Below are positions 56,262 to 64,000 of a stretch of DNA of 64,000 bases, one piece after another. Both the position numbers and the translations under genes were made by a program. The notes beneath the pieces were generated by a model, which saw only the letters and a program-made list of their open reading frames with translations, did no database searches and was not told where the DNA came from. Within the stretch, counting starts at the first letter, position 1. Every line of letters begins with the position of its first letter. Origin of the DNA: an uncultured Clostridia bacterium (GTDB taxonomy: Bacteria; Bacillota; Clostridia; TANB77; CAG-508); assembly GCA_948524275.1 (NCBI GenBank), contig CAOSLI010000001.1:434001-498000 (forward strand), written 5' to 3'.

Positions 56262-56407
56262 AATTGCTTCCTTTCATCACATTTCTATATTTTAACATAC
56301 AACTATTGCATATGTCAACATATTATACCAAAATATAGCAAGATTATTTTTTATTATTAAAAATAATTTCTACAAAATAGAAGAACTATATTATATATAG
56401 TTCTTCT

Positions 56408-56674
56408 CTATTTTGTAATATCTATATAAACTCTTTCATTTGGCAAATACATATCTAATTTATCTCTCGCTATGTCTTCTATGTATTCTGTAGAATTAAG
56501 ACTTTGTAAAGTAGTATTAAGCTCTACCGCAATTTGCTTTTCTATTTCTATTTGATTAGAATACTCTTTGCCTTCTCTTGCATAAGTATTCAATGATTTT
56601 TGTTGTGCGATTAATATATATATAGCATATAATGCAACTGCTATAATGCCTATTCTCCTTAAAACTTTATTCAT
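56408..56674 (-). CDS. divIC: Septum formation initiator, DivIC/FtsB family
   Basis: An 88-residue bitopic protein: one N-terminal membrane segment (IGIIAVALYAIYILIAQQ) and an extracellular coiled coil (YSNQIEIEKQIAVELNTTLQ), with YIEDIARDKLDMYLPNERVY, the typical DivIC end. Acts with FtsL and DivIB in the divisome. The yabP-yabQ-divIC order is the conserved spore-former arrangement. Confidence 0.88.
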   Translation of the reverse strand: MNKVLRRIGIIAVALYAIYILIAQQKSLNTYAREGKEYSNQIEIEKQIAVELNTTLQSLNSTEYIEDIARDKLDMYLPNERVYIDITK

Positions 56675-56741
56675 CTTCAGCTCCCAAATTATAAAATAAT
56701 CTATAATATTTTTCTACAAAAAGTTACAAAATCCTTCTTTT

Positions 56742-57239
56742 TTAACTATTATTTTTATTAAACTTATTTGTAATAAATTTAAGTTTAAAGATTCTTTTTT
56801 CCTTAGGTTTCTTTGTGTTAATATTATTTTTCTTTGAACTTAATTTGCTATATATTTTCTTTGTTTTAATATAGAAAAAAATTATAGGTTTTCGTATAAA
56901 CTTTAGTATTGGTGTAAATATTTTTAACAATATGTTTTTTAATATAGTAAGTATTTTTACATTTATTATAATAAAATACTTGCTAAATGTAAGTAAATAA
57001 ATAATCCCACCTAAAATTAAACCAATAAATATGTAGCTTCTTAACTCACCAAAGCTTACTTTGAATATAAGCCAAATGAGAAATGTGCATACAACAATCC
57101 AAAAGACTACATCTTCAATATATGTAACAATATTTGAAGTTTTTATTGTCTTTCTTAAAACCCTAAATACATCATAAAAAATACAAATTGCCATTCCTGA
57201 TATTATGTATATAAGAAAAGTTGTCAATTCATTAAACAC
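56742..57239 (-). CDS. yabQ: Spore cortex protein YabQ
   Basis: A 165-residue membrane protein with four hydrophobic segments in the first 110 residues (FLIYIISGMAICIFYDVFRV at the start is typical of YabQ) and a long basic tail. In Bacillus subtilis YabQ is needed for cortex formation and is made in the mother cell. It follows yabP by 14 bases and shares its sigma-E-type promoter. Identification rests on the N-terminal motif, topology and order. Confidence 0.85.
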   Translation of the reverse strand: MFNELTTFLIYIISGMAICIFYDVFRVLRKTIKTSNIVTYIEDVVFWIVVCTFLIWLIFKVSFGELRSYIFIGLILGGIIYLLTFSKYFIIINVKILTILKNILLKIFTPILKFIRKPIIFFYIKTKKIYSKLSSKKNNINTKKPKEKRIFKLKFITNKFNKNNS

Positions 57240-57253
57240 TTAAGATTTACTCC

Positions 57254-57556
57254 CTATTTAAATATTTTTCCAAGTAAACTGCCAGAAGCCTTTTTATCCT
57301 GCTTTTCGCTATAGTTAAATGAATTCATTTCTCCTTCAATAATTACTTCTGTAGTATCAATGCTTAGTTTATTTATTCTTAAGTCTTCGCCCTTTACTGT
57401 TAGCATGCCAAGAGATGTTTCTAATATTACAATTTGATCGTCAAAGCTAAGTACATCTTCTACTCCAGATATTGATAATTTTTTTCTGTTTTCTAAAATC
57501 AAATTTTGAATTGTATCACCCTTTAATTGATTTTTTGTATAATCTTCTTGTATCAT
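57254..57556 (-). CDS. yabP: Sporulation protein YabP
   Basis: A 100-residue protein of the YabP/YqfC fold: NRKKLSISGVEDVLSFDDQI, VILETSLGMLTVKGEDLRIN and KLSIDTTEVIIEGEMNSFNY are the family pattern. Needed for spore cortex synthesis in the mother cell. First gene of the yabP-yabQ unit, driven by a sigma-E-type promoter, with RBS GGAGG before the start at 57556. Confidence 0.92.
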   Translation of the reverse strand: MIQEDYTKNQLKGDTIQNLILENRKKLSISGVEDVLSFDDQIVILETSLGMLTVKGEDLRINKLSIDTTEVIIEGEMNSFNYSEKQDKKASGSLLGKIFK

Positions 57557-57587
57557 ATCCTTGCCTCCTACACTTGTCTACTTATAA

Positions 57588-57617
57588 ATTATATTCCCAA
57601 GATGACAAAAATATGAC
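57588..57617 (-). promoter_or_regulatory. Sigma-E promoter of yabP-yabQ
   Basis: Minus strand GTCATATT (57610-57617), an exact sigma-E -35, 14-base spacer, AATATAAT (57588-57595), matching 6 of 8 of the -10 consensus. Agrees with sigma-E control of yabP in Bacillus. Confidence 0.75.
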
Positions 57618-57732
57618 AGAAACTTTACAAAAAGATTAACACTAGTTGAAAAGATAAATCCGCCAAAGGATCTTAGCAACGAATTCATGTATTCTCTTAG
57701 AGTTTCAGATTTTCATCTTATCTAAGCAGCAA

Positions 57733-57764
57733 AGCACCCAGCTATCTACTGATGGCTGGGTGCT
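57733..57764. terminator. GC-rich hairpin between the 57779 gene and yabP promoter
   Basis: AGCACCCAGC (57733-57742) pairs perfectly with GCTGGGTGCT (57755-57764). It lies directly after the stop of the minus-strand gene. T tails are short on both sides. The bases 57618-57732 hold no gene I can see. Confidence 0.6.
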
Positions 57765-57778
57765 ATTTATTCTATACA

Positions 57779-58456
57779 TTATTGTCCTACTTTTCCATTC
57801 ACAATTGCATATATTATTGAAACGACCAATAAAACTATAAATGTAACATAAAAAATTGTTTTTAGAACTGTTTTCTTGTCTTTCTCTTTTCTCTCTTGCT
57901 CTTCTTCCTCATCTTTTATTTTTACAGTTTTTATATTATCAAAAAATTTTATCATCTGCTTTGGACTAAGCATAACTGTTGGTAAAGAGTATATCATTTG
58001 ATTGTCACCTTGTACATATATAATATTAAGTAAATATGAATAAAAAGGAAATCCCATAAAACGCATTTTATTTCTTGAAAGATATATATTGATTACATTT
58101 TCTATTGGTATCTTTTCTTTTTGCATATTGCTAAATAGACTTACTTCTTTGGTAGTTATTGAAAGCTTGTAAGTACTATTATATAATGAAAAAATAAATA
58201 AAGCTATAACAATTCCAACACAATATAAAATGGAAACAGGATTATTTCTAAATGCATATATGAAAAGTGCTAAGCAAATCAAACTCATTACAATAATAAT
58301 AATTCCATAACTTTTAAAAAAATTTTGCATGGTTGATTTAAGTTGGACTTCCTCTGTAACCTCGGTTATTTCACTATACTTATTATGATTGCATTTACTA
58401 TAAACATCTCCTAATTTTATTTTTTTAGATGTCTTTTGGTTTTTGCTTTTTTTCAT
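57779..58456 (-). CDS. Membrane protein with PH-like domain, unknown function
   Basis: A 225-residue protein: two membrane segments at residues 50-90, a strand-rich domain (YKLSITTKEVSLFSNMQKEK and PIENVINIYLSRNKMRF) reminiscent of bacterial PH (bPH_2) domains, a very charged stretch (EEEEQERKEKDKK) and a C-terminal membrane segment. Not assigned to a pathway. It stands after ackA on the same strand, 23 bases downstream. Confidence 0.55.
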   Translation of the reverse strand: MKKSKNQKTSKKIKLGDVYSKCNHNKYSEITEVTEEVQLKSTMQNFFKSYGIIIIVMSLICLALFIYAFRNNPVSILYCVGIVIALFIFSLYNSTYKLSITTKEVSLFSNMQKEKIPIENVINIYLSRNKMRFMGFPFYSYLLNIIYVQGDNQMIYSLPTVMLSPKQMIKFFDNIKTVKIKDEEEEQERKEKDKKTVLKTIFYVTFIVLLVVSIIYAIVNGKVGQ

Positions 58457-58479
58457 AGAACAATCCTTCTTTCATTTAA

Positions 58480-59673
58480 TTATTTATTAGAAACTAATTT
58501 TAGTGTGTCTCTTGCAATTACTAATTCTTCATTTGTAGGAACTACCCAAACAGGAATAGAAGAATCATCCCTTGATATCATTGCTTCTTCACCTCTAACA
58601 TTATTTCTCTCGTCATCAATTTTTACTCCCATATATGATAAATAATTACATATTCCTTCTCTAACTCTAATTTGATTTTCACCAACTCCAGCAGTAAATG
58701 TAATAACATCTATTCCTTGCATTGCAACTGCATATTTTGCAATAAATTCTGCAATCTTATATTTGTAATGCTCTAATGCAAGTTTGGCCATTTCATTATT
58801 TTCATCAATAGCAGCCTCAATATCTCTTACATCCTTTGAAACTCTTGATATTCCCCACATCCCGCATTCCTTATTAAGCATAGAGTCCATTTCCTTTGTA
58901 GATAGTCCTTCTTTTTGCATTATAAATGTAACTATTGTTGGATCCAAATCTCCTGAACGAGAGCACATTGGTATACCTGCTGTTGGAGTAAGTCCCATTG
59001 ATGTTTCTACCGATTTTCCGCCTTTAATTGCACAAATACTTGCACCTTGACCTATATGACAGTTTACTATTTTTAAATCTTCTACTGGTTTTCCCATAAG
59101 CTCTGCAATTCTATTTGCAACATAATAATGTGATGTTCCATGGAAACCATATCTTCTTACCTTGTATTTTTCATAATACTTATATGGAATTGGATAAATA
59201 TATTTTTCCTTTGAAATTGTTTGATGAAAAGCTGTATCAAATACAACAGACATTGGTTTTCCAGGCATAAGTTCTTGGCACGCTTTAATACCAATTACAG
59301 CAGCAGGATTATGCACTGGTGCTAAGTCTGAGCAAGCTTCTATCTTCTTTATAACATCTTCATCTACTAATACAGAATGGTCAAAATATTCTCCCCCATG
59401 CACTATTCTATGTCCTATTGCATCTATCTCGTCTAGTCCACAAATTGCAGGATAATCTTTGTTTAATAATTGACTAATTACAAAATCAAGAGCTTCTTTA
59501 TGGTCTTTAGCTGGGTGATTTAATACATATTTTTCTCCATTTATTTTATGAGTTAAAAAAGACTCCTCTCCTATTCTTTCATATGTTCCTTTTGCAATAA
59601 CATCCTCGTTGTCCATATCAATTAATTGATATTTAAGTGATGAACTTCCACAATTGATAACTAAAATTTTCAT
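58480..59673 (-). CDS. ackA: Acetate kinase
   Basis: A 397-residue acetate kinase: KILVINCGSSSLKYQLID at the start, MSVVFDTAFHQTISKEKYIY, RYGFHGTSHYYV and TPTAGIPMCSRSGDLDPTI; all signature motifs present. Makes ATP and acetate from acetyl phosphate. Second gene of pta-ackA, 53 bases after pta. Shows a fermentative, acetate-forming metabolism. Confidence 0.97.
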   Translation of the reverse strand: MKILVINCGSSSLKYQLIDMDNEDVIAKGTYERIGEESFLTHKINGEKYVLNHPAKDHKEALDFVISQLLNKDYPAICGLDEIDAIGHRIVHGGEYFDHSVLVDEDVIKKIEACSDLAPVHNPAAVIGIKACQELMPGKPMSVVFDTAFHQTISKEKYIYPIPYKYYEKYKVRRYGFHGTSHYYVANRIAELMGKPVEDLKIVNCHIGQGASICAIKGGKSVETSMGLTPTAGIPMCSRSGDLDPTIVTFIMQKEGLSTKEMDSMLNKECGMWGISRVSKDVRDIEAAIDENNEMAKLALEHYKYKIAEFIAKYAVAMQGIDVITFTAGVGENQIRVREGICNYLSYMGVKIDDERNNVRGEEAMISRDDSSIPVWVVPTNEELVIARDTLKLVSNK

Positions 59674-59726
59674 TTTTTAATTTCCTTTTTAATAATATTT
59701 AGATTTTTAGGTCAAATCTATAAACC

Positions 59727-60746
59727 TTATTTATTTTGATTTTTTGAAATAGCTTGTACAGATGTAATAGCTACCACACCTGCAATATCCTCTGCAGAGC
59801 AACCACGTGATAAATCATTTACAGGCTTGTCTAGACCTTGGCAGAGTGGTCCATAAGCCTCAGCATGTGCAAATCTTTGAACTAGTTTATAGCCAATATT
59901 TCCAGCATCTAAATCTGGGAATATAAGAATATTAGCGCCACCTGCTACTTTACTATTAGGGCATTTAAGTTTTGCAATTTCAGGTATAATTGCCGCATCT
60001 AATTGCATTTCCCCATCTACTAATAAGTCAGGTCTCTTTTCGTTTGTAATCTTAGTAGCATTTACGACTTTATCTATCATATCAGAATGTGCACTACCTT
60101 TTGTTGAATATGAAAGCATTGCAACCTTTGGCTTTTCTTCTTCGCTTACCAATTCTCTAAAAGATTCACAAGATGAAATTGCTATATCTGATAATTGCAC
60201 ATCTGTTGGATTACTATTCATACCACAATCGCTAAAGATCATTATTCCGTCTTTTCCAAATTCTTTATCCTTAGATACCATTATAAAAAATGCTGATACA
60301 GTGTCAACTCCTGGAGCAGATTTTATTATTTGAAGTGCTGGCTTTAATGTATCTGCTGTTGGATGACAAGCGCCTGATACCATACCATCTGCATCTCCCA
60401 TTTTTACCATCATTGTTGCATAATATGCTTTGCTTGTCTTTAAAATTTCAGTTGCACTCTCTAAAGTCATACCTTTATCTTTTCTAAGTTCATAGAGTTT
60501 TTCAGCATAATAACTTAGCTTATCTGATTCTAATGTATTTATTATAATTGCACTATCTACGTTTATATTATTATCTTTTGCCTGTTTTTTTATTTCTACT
60601 TCATCTCCAAGTAAAATTATATTGGCAAATTTCTCTTTTAAAACTAATTCTGCACCTTGCAGAATTCTAATATCTTCACTCTCTGGAAGAACTATTGTTT
60701 TAATAGAACTTCTTGCTTTGTTTTTCATTCTATCTATAAATTCCAT
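59727..60746 (-). CDS. pta: Phosphate acetyltransferase
   Basis: A 339-residue short-form Pta: IVLPESEDIRILQGAELVLK, YYATMMVKMGDADGMVSGAC and KVAGGANILIFPDLDAGNIG are family signatures. Converts acetyl-CoA and phosphate to acetyl phosphate, the substrate of AckA encoded next. No regulatory N-terminal domain, as expected in Clostridia. Confidence 0.97.
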   Translation of the reverse strand: MEFIDRMKNKARSSIKTIVLPESEDIRILQGAELVLKEKFANIILLGDEVEIKKQAKDNNINVDSAIIINTLESDKLSYYAEKLYELRKDKGMTLESATEILKTSKAYYATMMVKMGDADGMVSGACHPTADTLKPALQIIKSAPGVDTVSAFFIMVSKDKEFGKDGIMIFSDCGMNSNPTDVQLSDIAISSCESFRELVSEEEKPKVAMLSYSTKGSAHSDMIDKVVNATKITNEKRPDLLVDGEMQLDAAIIPEIAKLKCPNSKVAGGANILIFPDLDAGNIGYKLVQRFAHAEAYGPLCQGLDKPVNDLSRGCSAEDIAGVVAITSVQAISKNQNK

Positions 60747-60823
60747 TTACTATTTTCTCCTCGTGCTTTATTATATATAAAATGATTAAAAAGTACAAGG
60801 TATTTTTTAATAAAAAAGAAAAT

Positions 60824-60841
60824 AGGAGCAACTTTGCTCCT
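60824..60841 (-). terminator. Terminator after the 60880 gene
   Basis: AGGAGCA (60824-60830) pairs with TGCTCCT (60835-60841); on the minus strand a T-rich tail follows. Confidence 0.7.
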
Positions 60842-60879
60842 CAAAATTATTATCTCAATATGAAATTCAAATTTATATG

Positions 60880-61455
60880 CTAGTTGGCAATAGATAAATC
60901 TGTATCTTCCGCAATCACTTTTCCGAGTATTTGTGACTTTAAAAAGTACATATATCCCTTATAATACACATCTCCTTGAACGTAAAGCGTGTTTCCTTCA
61001 AGTGGCCCTTGACTGTAAATACTTTCATTCACACGAAGAGATTGAACTTTTATTACAGGATAGTACTCTTTAGTTACCTCTAAATATTTGCCTATGATTG
61101 CAAATTGTGCTTCCAAAGGACCCCTGCATATTACCTCTTCCTTAGAGGTAATATCATATACCTTTATTGACTCTTCGCACCTTACTTTTCCACCCACTTT
61201 TAAAATGCCCATGTCAATTTTTCCATTGCATTCAAGATTACCTTCAACATTTAAGTTGATTTTACTTCCACTTATTCCATATGTAAGTAAATTGCCTGGA
61301 ATAGATATTTCCTGTGTTCTCCGATTACCTTTACATGTTAAGATACCATTGATTAACACATGACGTTTAGAATTGCTAGGATAAATAGATAGCCTTTCCA
61401 TCAAGTCTACAACATCAGTATCTCCCCCAAAGATAATCTCTGGTGTCCGATTCAT
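60880..61455 (-). CDS. Unknown protein, 191 residues, beta-helix-like, accessory gene
   Basis: Not recognised by name. A run of short strands with regular Gly turns (LNVEGNLECNGKIDMGILKV, VRCEESIKVYDITSKEEVIC, GPLEGNTLYVQGDVYYKGYM) suggests a right-handed beta-helix, in the manner of bactofilin/polymer-forming proteins, but shorter turns prevent a firm call. RBS TAGGAGG. Contains CGG codons in frame at codon 3 and in K-G-N-R-R-T, unlike resident genes. Probably acquired. Confidence 0.6.
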   Translation of the reverse strand: MNRTPEIIFGGDTDVVDLMERLSIYPSNSKRHVLINGILTCKGNRRTQEISIPGNLLTYGISGSKINLNVEGNLECNGKIDMGILKVGGKVRCEESIKVYDITSKEEVICRGPLEAQFAIIGKYLEVTKEYYPVIKVQSLRVNESIYSQGPLEGNTLYVQGDVYYKGYMYFLKSQILGKVIAEDTDLSIAN

Positions 61456-61500
61456 ATTGATTCCTCCTAAGATAAATTTAGACCTAAGCCTATGGGTAAG

Positions 61501-61529
61501 ATTGTACCATACTTGTTTTTAACTGTAAA
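61501..61529 (-). promoter_or_regulatory. Promoter of the 60880 gene
   Basis: Minus strand TTTACA (61524-61529), 17-base spacer, TACAAT (61501-61506). Leader contains CCCATAGG, similar to CCCTATGGG in the leader of the hybrid protease gene. Confidence 0.6.
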
Positions 61530-61596
61530 GTAATTTGAAAAATTTTAATACTTATGTTAGAATTTGTTGTAAATTATCAATTGAAAAGGAACCGTT

Positions 61597-62457
61597 ATGA
61601 AACTCAAATTTGTTGTAAAAGATGAAACTAATATTAGAGTAATACTACGTGAAAAACTTTCATTCTCTGAGAGATTATATAAAAAAGTTAAGAAAGATTG
61701 CATTTTTGTAAATGGTGTTAAAATTGGATATTATACAACTTTGCGTTCAGGAGATGCAATTACTATTAATCTTGATTTTGATGAAGATAATTCTAATATA
61801 GTGCCAAATAAAGATATCCATATTGACATACTTTATGAAGATGAATGGATGATAATTGTAAACAAACCTGCTGGCATTCCTGTTCACCCTTCAATGGAAC
61901 ATTTTGAAGATAGCCTTTCTAATGCAATAAAATATCATTATGATAGTATTGATATTCATAAAAAAATAAGACCAATTAACAGGCTTGATAAAGATACCTC
62001 TGGAATTGTTATATTTGCAAAATCAGAGTATATTCAAGAAAATCTAAAAAATTATCATAAGGAATATTTAGCAATTGTAAGTGGGCATCTTGAAGGAAGT
62101 GACACTATTAATGCTCCAATTGCTAGAAAAGATAAAAGTATTATTGAGAGATGCGTTTCAGAAAATGGAGACAAATCTGTTACCCATTACGAAGTTATTA
62201 AAAATATTGATGAAAAAAATATTACTCTTATTAAGTGCATTTTGGAAACTGGTAGAACACATCAAATTAGAGTACACATGGCTTATATTGGTCATCCCTT
62301 ACTTGGCGATAGTTTATATGGTATGTCTTCCCCACTTATAGATAGACAAGCTCTTCACGCTTACCATATTAATTTTATTCATCCTGTGACAAGGGAAAAA
62401 ATTGATATTGTGTGTGATATGCCTAATGATATGATGAAAGTATTATATAATTGTTAA
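61597..62457 (+). CDS. RluA-family pseudouridine synthase
   Basis: A 286-residue RNA-modifying enzyme: an S4-like N-terminus (SFSERLYKKVKKDCIFVNGV), and the RluA catalytic motif RPINRLDKDTSGIVIFAKSE with its Asp, followed by CILETGRTHQIRVHMAYIGH. Isomerises uridines in rRNA or tRNA; the target cannot be told. RBS AAAGGA precedes ATG 61597. Confidence 0.93.
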   Translation: MKLKFVVKDETNIRVILREKLSFSERLYKKVKKDCIFVNGVKIGYYTTLRSGDAITINLDFDEDNSNIVPNKDIHIDILYEDEWMIIVNKPAGIPVHPSMEHFEDSLSNAIKYHYDSIDIHKKIRPINRLDKDTSGIVIFAKSEYIQENLKNYHKEYLAIVSGHLEGSDTINAPIARKDKSIIERCVSENGDKSVTHYEVIKNIDEKNITLIKCILETGRTHQIRVHMAYIGHPLLGDSLYGMSSPLIDRQALHAYHINFIHPVTREKIDIVCDMPNDMMKVLYNC

Positions 62458-62485
62458 TTTTTGTACAAATAATAGAATAAAGAAA

Positions 62486-62503
62486 GGGAGCAATTCTGCT
62501 CCC
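62486..62503 (-). terminator. Terminator of the 62521 gene
   Basis: GGGAGCA (62486-62492) pairs with TGCTCCC (62497-62503); T-rich on the minus strand downstream. Confidence 0.7.
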
Positions 62504-62520
62504 AAAATTATTAACTGTTA

Positions 62521-63144
62521 TTAATTTAATGAAATAAAGAAATTTAGTATACCACTTGAATATGGAGCGATATCATATTGCTGATAGTATATAACAACAT
62601 ACTCTCTATAAAGGTAAAAATTTTCTACTCTGAAATTTGCTGATGTTAAACAGCAGTAATCTTCGAAATAATAGTTGTTCCCCGCTTCAATATTCTTAGC
62701 AATTTGGTCGTTTACTTCCTTAATAATGCTTGATACATAATTAGGATTACTTTTAAAGAAATCTTGCAGTTTAAGCATTTTATTTTCTTTTATGTTCCAT
62801 GTTTGTGATGTTTGCACCGTATTTCCATGAGCTCCACCTGCATAAATATATTCATCAATATACAAACTTATCAAATTATTATTGTTATATGTTAAGTTAA
62901 AATTTGATACTATCTCATAAACCATTACTGGATAGCCATTTTGTTTGTTATATTCATATGTCTTTTTAGCATCATCAAAAAGTTCATTTTCACATCTATT
63001 CTGTAATTCAATTGCTTTTTTATAATTATACATATTAAATTTTTCGAATCCTCGTATTTGAGGATATGTTATTCTGTATTTTAGGATAACTGCTCCATCA
63101 TATACTAGCTTTCTTTGAAGCGTCTTGCTTTCGACATTTACCAT
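62521..63144 (-). CDS. DUF4163/DUF3298 domain protein without signal peptide
   Basis: A 207-residue protein: N-terminal YDGAVILKYRITYPQIRG (DUF4163) and C-terminal SLYIDEYIYAGGAHGNTVQT, with the GGAHG motif of DUF3298, then KLQDFFKSNPNYVSSII. Relatives (for example part of PdaC or RsiV) are usually extracellular and membrane-anchored; here there is no signal or anchor, so it is either cytosolic or lacks part of its gene. RBS GAGGA. Confidence 0.75.
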   Translation of the reverse strand: MVNVESKTLQRKLVYDGAVILKYRITYPQIRGFEKFNMYNYKKAIELQNRCENELFDDAKKTYEYNKQNGYPVMVYEIVSNFNLTYNNNNLISLYIDEYIYAGGAHGNTVQTSQTWNIKENKMLKLQDFFKSNPNYVSSIIKEVNDQIAKNIEAGNNYYFEDYCCLTSANFRVENFYLYREYVVIYYQQYDIAPYSSGILNFFISLN

Positions 63145-63162
63145 AAGTCCTCCTCATAAAAA

Positions 63163-63187
63163 AATTAAGAGATGTAATCTCTTAATT
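63163..63187 (-). terminator. Terminator of the 63218 gene
   Basis: AATTAAGAGAT (63163-63173) pairs with ATCTCTTAATT (63177-63187); seven or more T follow on the minus strand. Confidence 0.8.
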
Positions 63188-63217
63188 ATATTATGAATCT
63201 TACAGGAAAATTGGTAT

Positions 63218-63709
63218 CTATTTTAAACTATCATAAAAATTTTTCTTATATTCTTCTATTCTTTCATTGTCAACTTTTCCAATCTTAAATAATATTTGGT
63301 CATTTACAATTCTATATATTACATCCGTTTTAACAATACTATCTTTATGTAATTTATTTATATCATCTTTTTCTAATAATTTATTGGAGCTATACTTTAA
63401 TTTATCTAAGTTAGAAGATATTAGCATTCCAAAATTCTCAATTGGTACCGCAGTGTTGTTTTGATCAATTATTACAAAGAAATGATTGTTTCCTTTTATA
63501 CCGTCAGAATAGTAATATTCTTTTACAAATACTATATCACCAATGTTATAATTAGTATTATATACTGCTTCATCTTCTTTTAGTACATTCTCTACATTTC
63601 CCTTATGCCACTCATCCTCAACTGGATATTCCTTAAAAGCATCTTCTGTTTCTTTTACCCTTCCATATTGATATGCAGTTTTTAGAAAATCACTTAATTC
63701 TTCTTTCAT
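63218..63709 (-). CDS. Small protein with MazF/PemK-like barrel pattern
   Basis: A 163-residue protein. After a helical N-terminus, NIGDIVFVKEYYYSDGIKG and NHFFVIIDQNNTAVPIENFG recall the SH3-like barrel of MazF/PemK toxins (G-D-I-V/...F-V-I), followed by DSIVKTDVIYRIVNDQILFK, also MazF-like. No antitoxin gene is adjacent. The call is a fold-level guess; the protein may instead be a regulator. RBS GGAGCG. Confidence 0.45.
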   Translation of the reverse strand: MKEELSDFLKTAYQYGRVKETEDAFKEYPVEDEWHKGNVENVLKEDEAVYNTNYNIGDIVFVKEYYYSDGIKGNNHFFVIIDQNNTAVPIENFGMLISSNLDKLKYSSNKLLEKDDINKLHKDSIVKTDVIYRIVNDQILFKIGKVDNERIEEYKKNFYDSLK

Positions 63710-63829
63710 ATTCGCTCCTTTCTGTCACCAACTATTTTTCGCTATAAATACATTATAATATATTTGTAATAATTTGACAAGTATTTATAATAAAATTATT
63801 ACACTATTTCCATTTTTAAATACATTAAT

Positions 63830-64000
63830 TTATTTCAAATACTTAATTGTAAAAGTAGTCCCCTCTCCCACTTTTGAATCAACAGTTATATAACCCTTAT
63901 CTTTTTCAATTATAGTTTTTGCAAGAGAAAGACCAATGCCAATACTATTTTCTGAAGAATTTTTTGATTTATAAAATCTCTCAAAAATATGTTTTAGATC
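63830..64000 (-). CDS. Sensor histidine kinase, C-terminal end (5' part outside window)
   Basis: The last 56 codons of a kinase: HIFERFYKSKNSSENSIGIG (F box and G2 box), LSLAKTIIEKDKGYITVDS and GEGTTFTIKYL, the end of an HATPase domain. Stop at 63830-63832. The sensor, His box and cognate regulator lie beyond the window. Confidence 0.9.
   Translation of the reverse strand, partial: DLKHIFERFYKSKNSSENSIGIGLSLAKTIIEKDKGYITVDSKVGEGTTFTIKYLK

Overview
The window is very AT-rich DNA from a low-GC, endospore-forming Clostridia-type bacterium, probably a gut or rumen anaerobe. Evidence for sporulation: yabP-yabQ-divIC behind a sigma-E-type promoter, dipicolinate synthase subunit B (spoVFB), a YtvI-like permease, a coat-like Tyr/Asn-rich protein and a tiny Asn/Gln-rich protein behind a sigma-G-like promoter. 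Fermentative life is suggested by pta-ackA, and plant-fibre use by a GH5 glucanase with an N-terminal dockerin. Housekeeping anchors are uvrB, uvrA, pyrH, cmk, secA, prfB, a XerC/D recombinase, rho, ackA and pta. Genes sit mostly singly or in short operons, separated by intrinsic terminators, and sigma-A promoters of the TTGACA-17-TATAAT type are easy to see.

Layout. 0-13.4 kb is a transporter block: an ABC-2 exporter, a type III toxin-antitoxin locus (repeat RNA plus ToxN/AbiQ nuclease), an MFS carrier, a heterodimeric ABC exporter with one degenerate ATP site, a FemX-like peptidoglycan enzyme, a second carrier and a MacB-like ABC/FtsX fusion. 13.4-19.8 kb holds a YhcG-type nuclease with a frameshift, small membrane proteins, a GNAT enzyme, a DUF362 protein, a type I-like toxin/antisense-RNA locus and uvrB. 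19.8-27.2 kb has an unknown protein, a striking repeat protein (15 mTERF-like 32-residue repeats joined to a sigma-factor-like C-terminus) and uvrA with a LexA-like box. 27.2-30.1 kb is an accessory patch with a Clp-N/AAA/M41 hybrid protease. 30.1-41.2 kb runs pyrH, cmk, spore genes, a 1,058-residue unknown protein and secA. 41.2-49.4 kb mixes degraded or frameshifted genes (MBL hydrolase, PBECR-like protein, rhuM remnant), a candidate structured sRNA, a peptidase S51, MFS, GH5, serine acetyltransferase, prfB and a recombinase. 49.4-54.9 kb has spoVFB, an M50 protease, an accessory protein, a second copy of the toxin/antisense locus, gene remnants and a decayed tandem repeat. 54.9-64 kb is mostly minus strand: rho, divIC, yabQ, yabP, ackA, pta, a pseudouridine synthase and a histidine kinase end.

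The most unusual signal is global. Reading by eye, the resident AT-rich genes have almost no in-frame CGG codon. Where one occurs, a +1 shift that skips its C either restores the conserved protein family (yhcG-like, secA, PBECR-like, serine acetyltransferase; always giving a Gly codon) or gives a more natural C-terminus (femX-like, repeat/sigma protein). Five accessory-looking genes (27550, 28063, 50900, 51777, 60880) use CGG as an ordinary codon. Either this lineage reads CGG by +1 frameshifting, perhaps because it lacks tRNA-Arg(CCG), or there is a systematic assembly error. A second recurrent design is a terminator-like hairpin that swallows the ribosome-binding site of the next gene, with a -10-like motif in its loop, seen at three loci.
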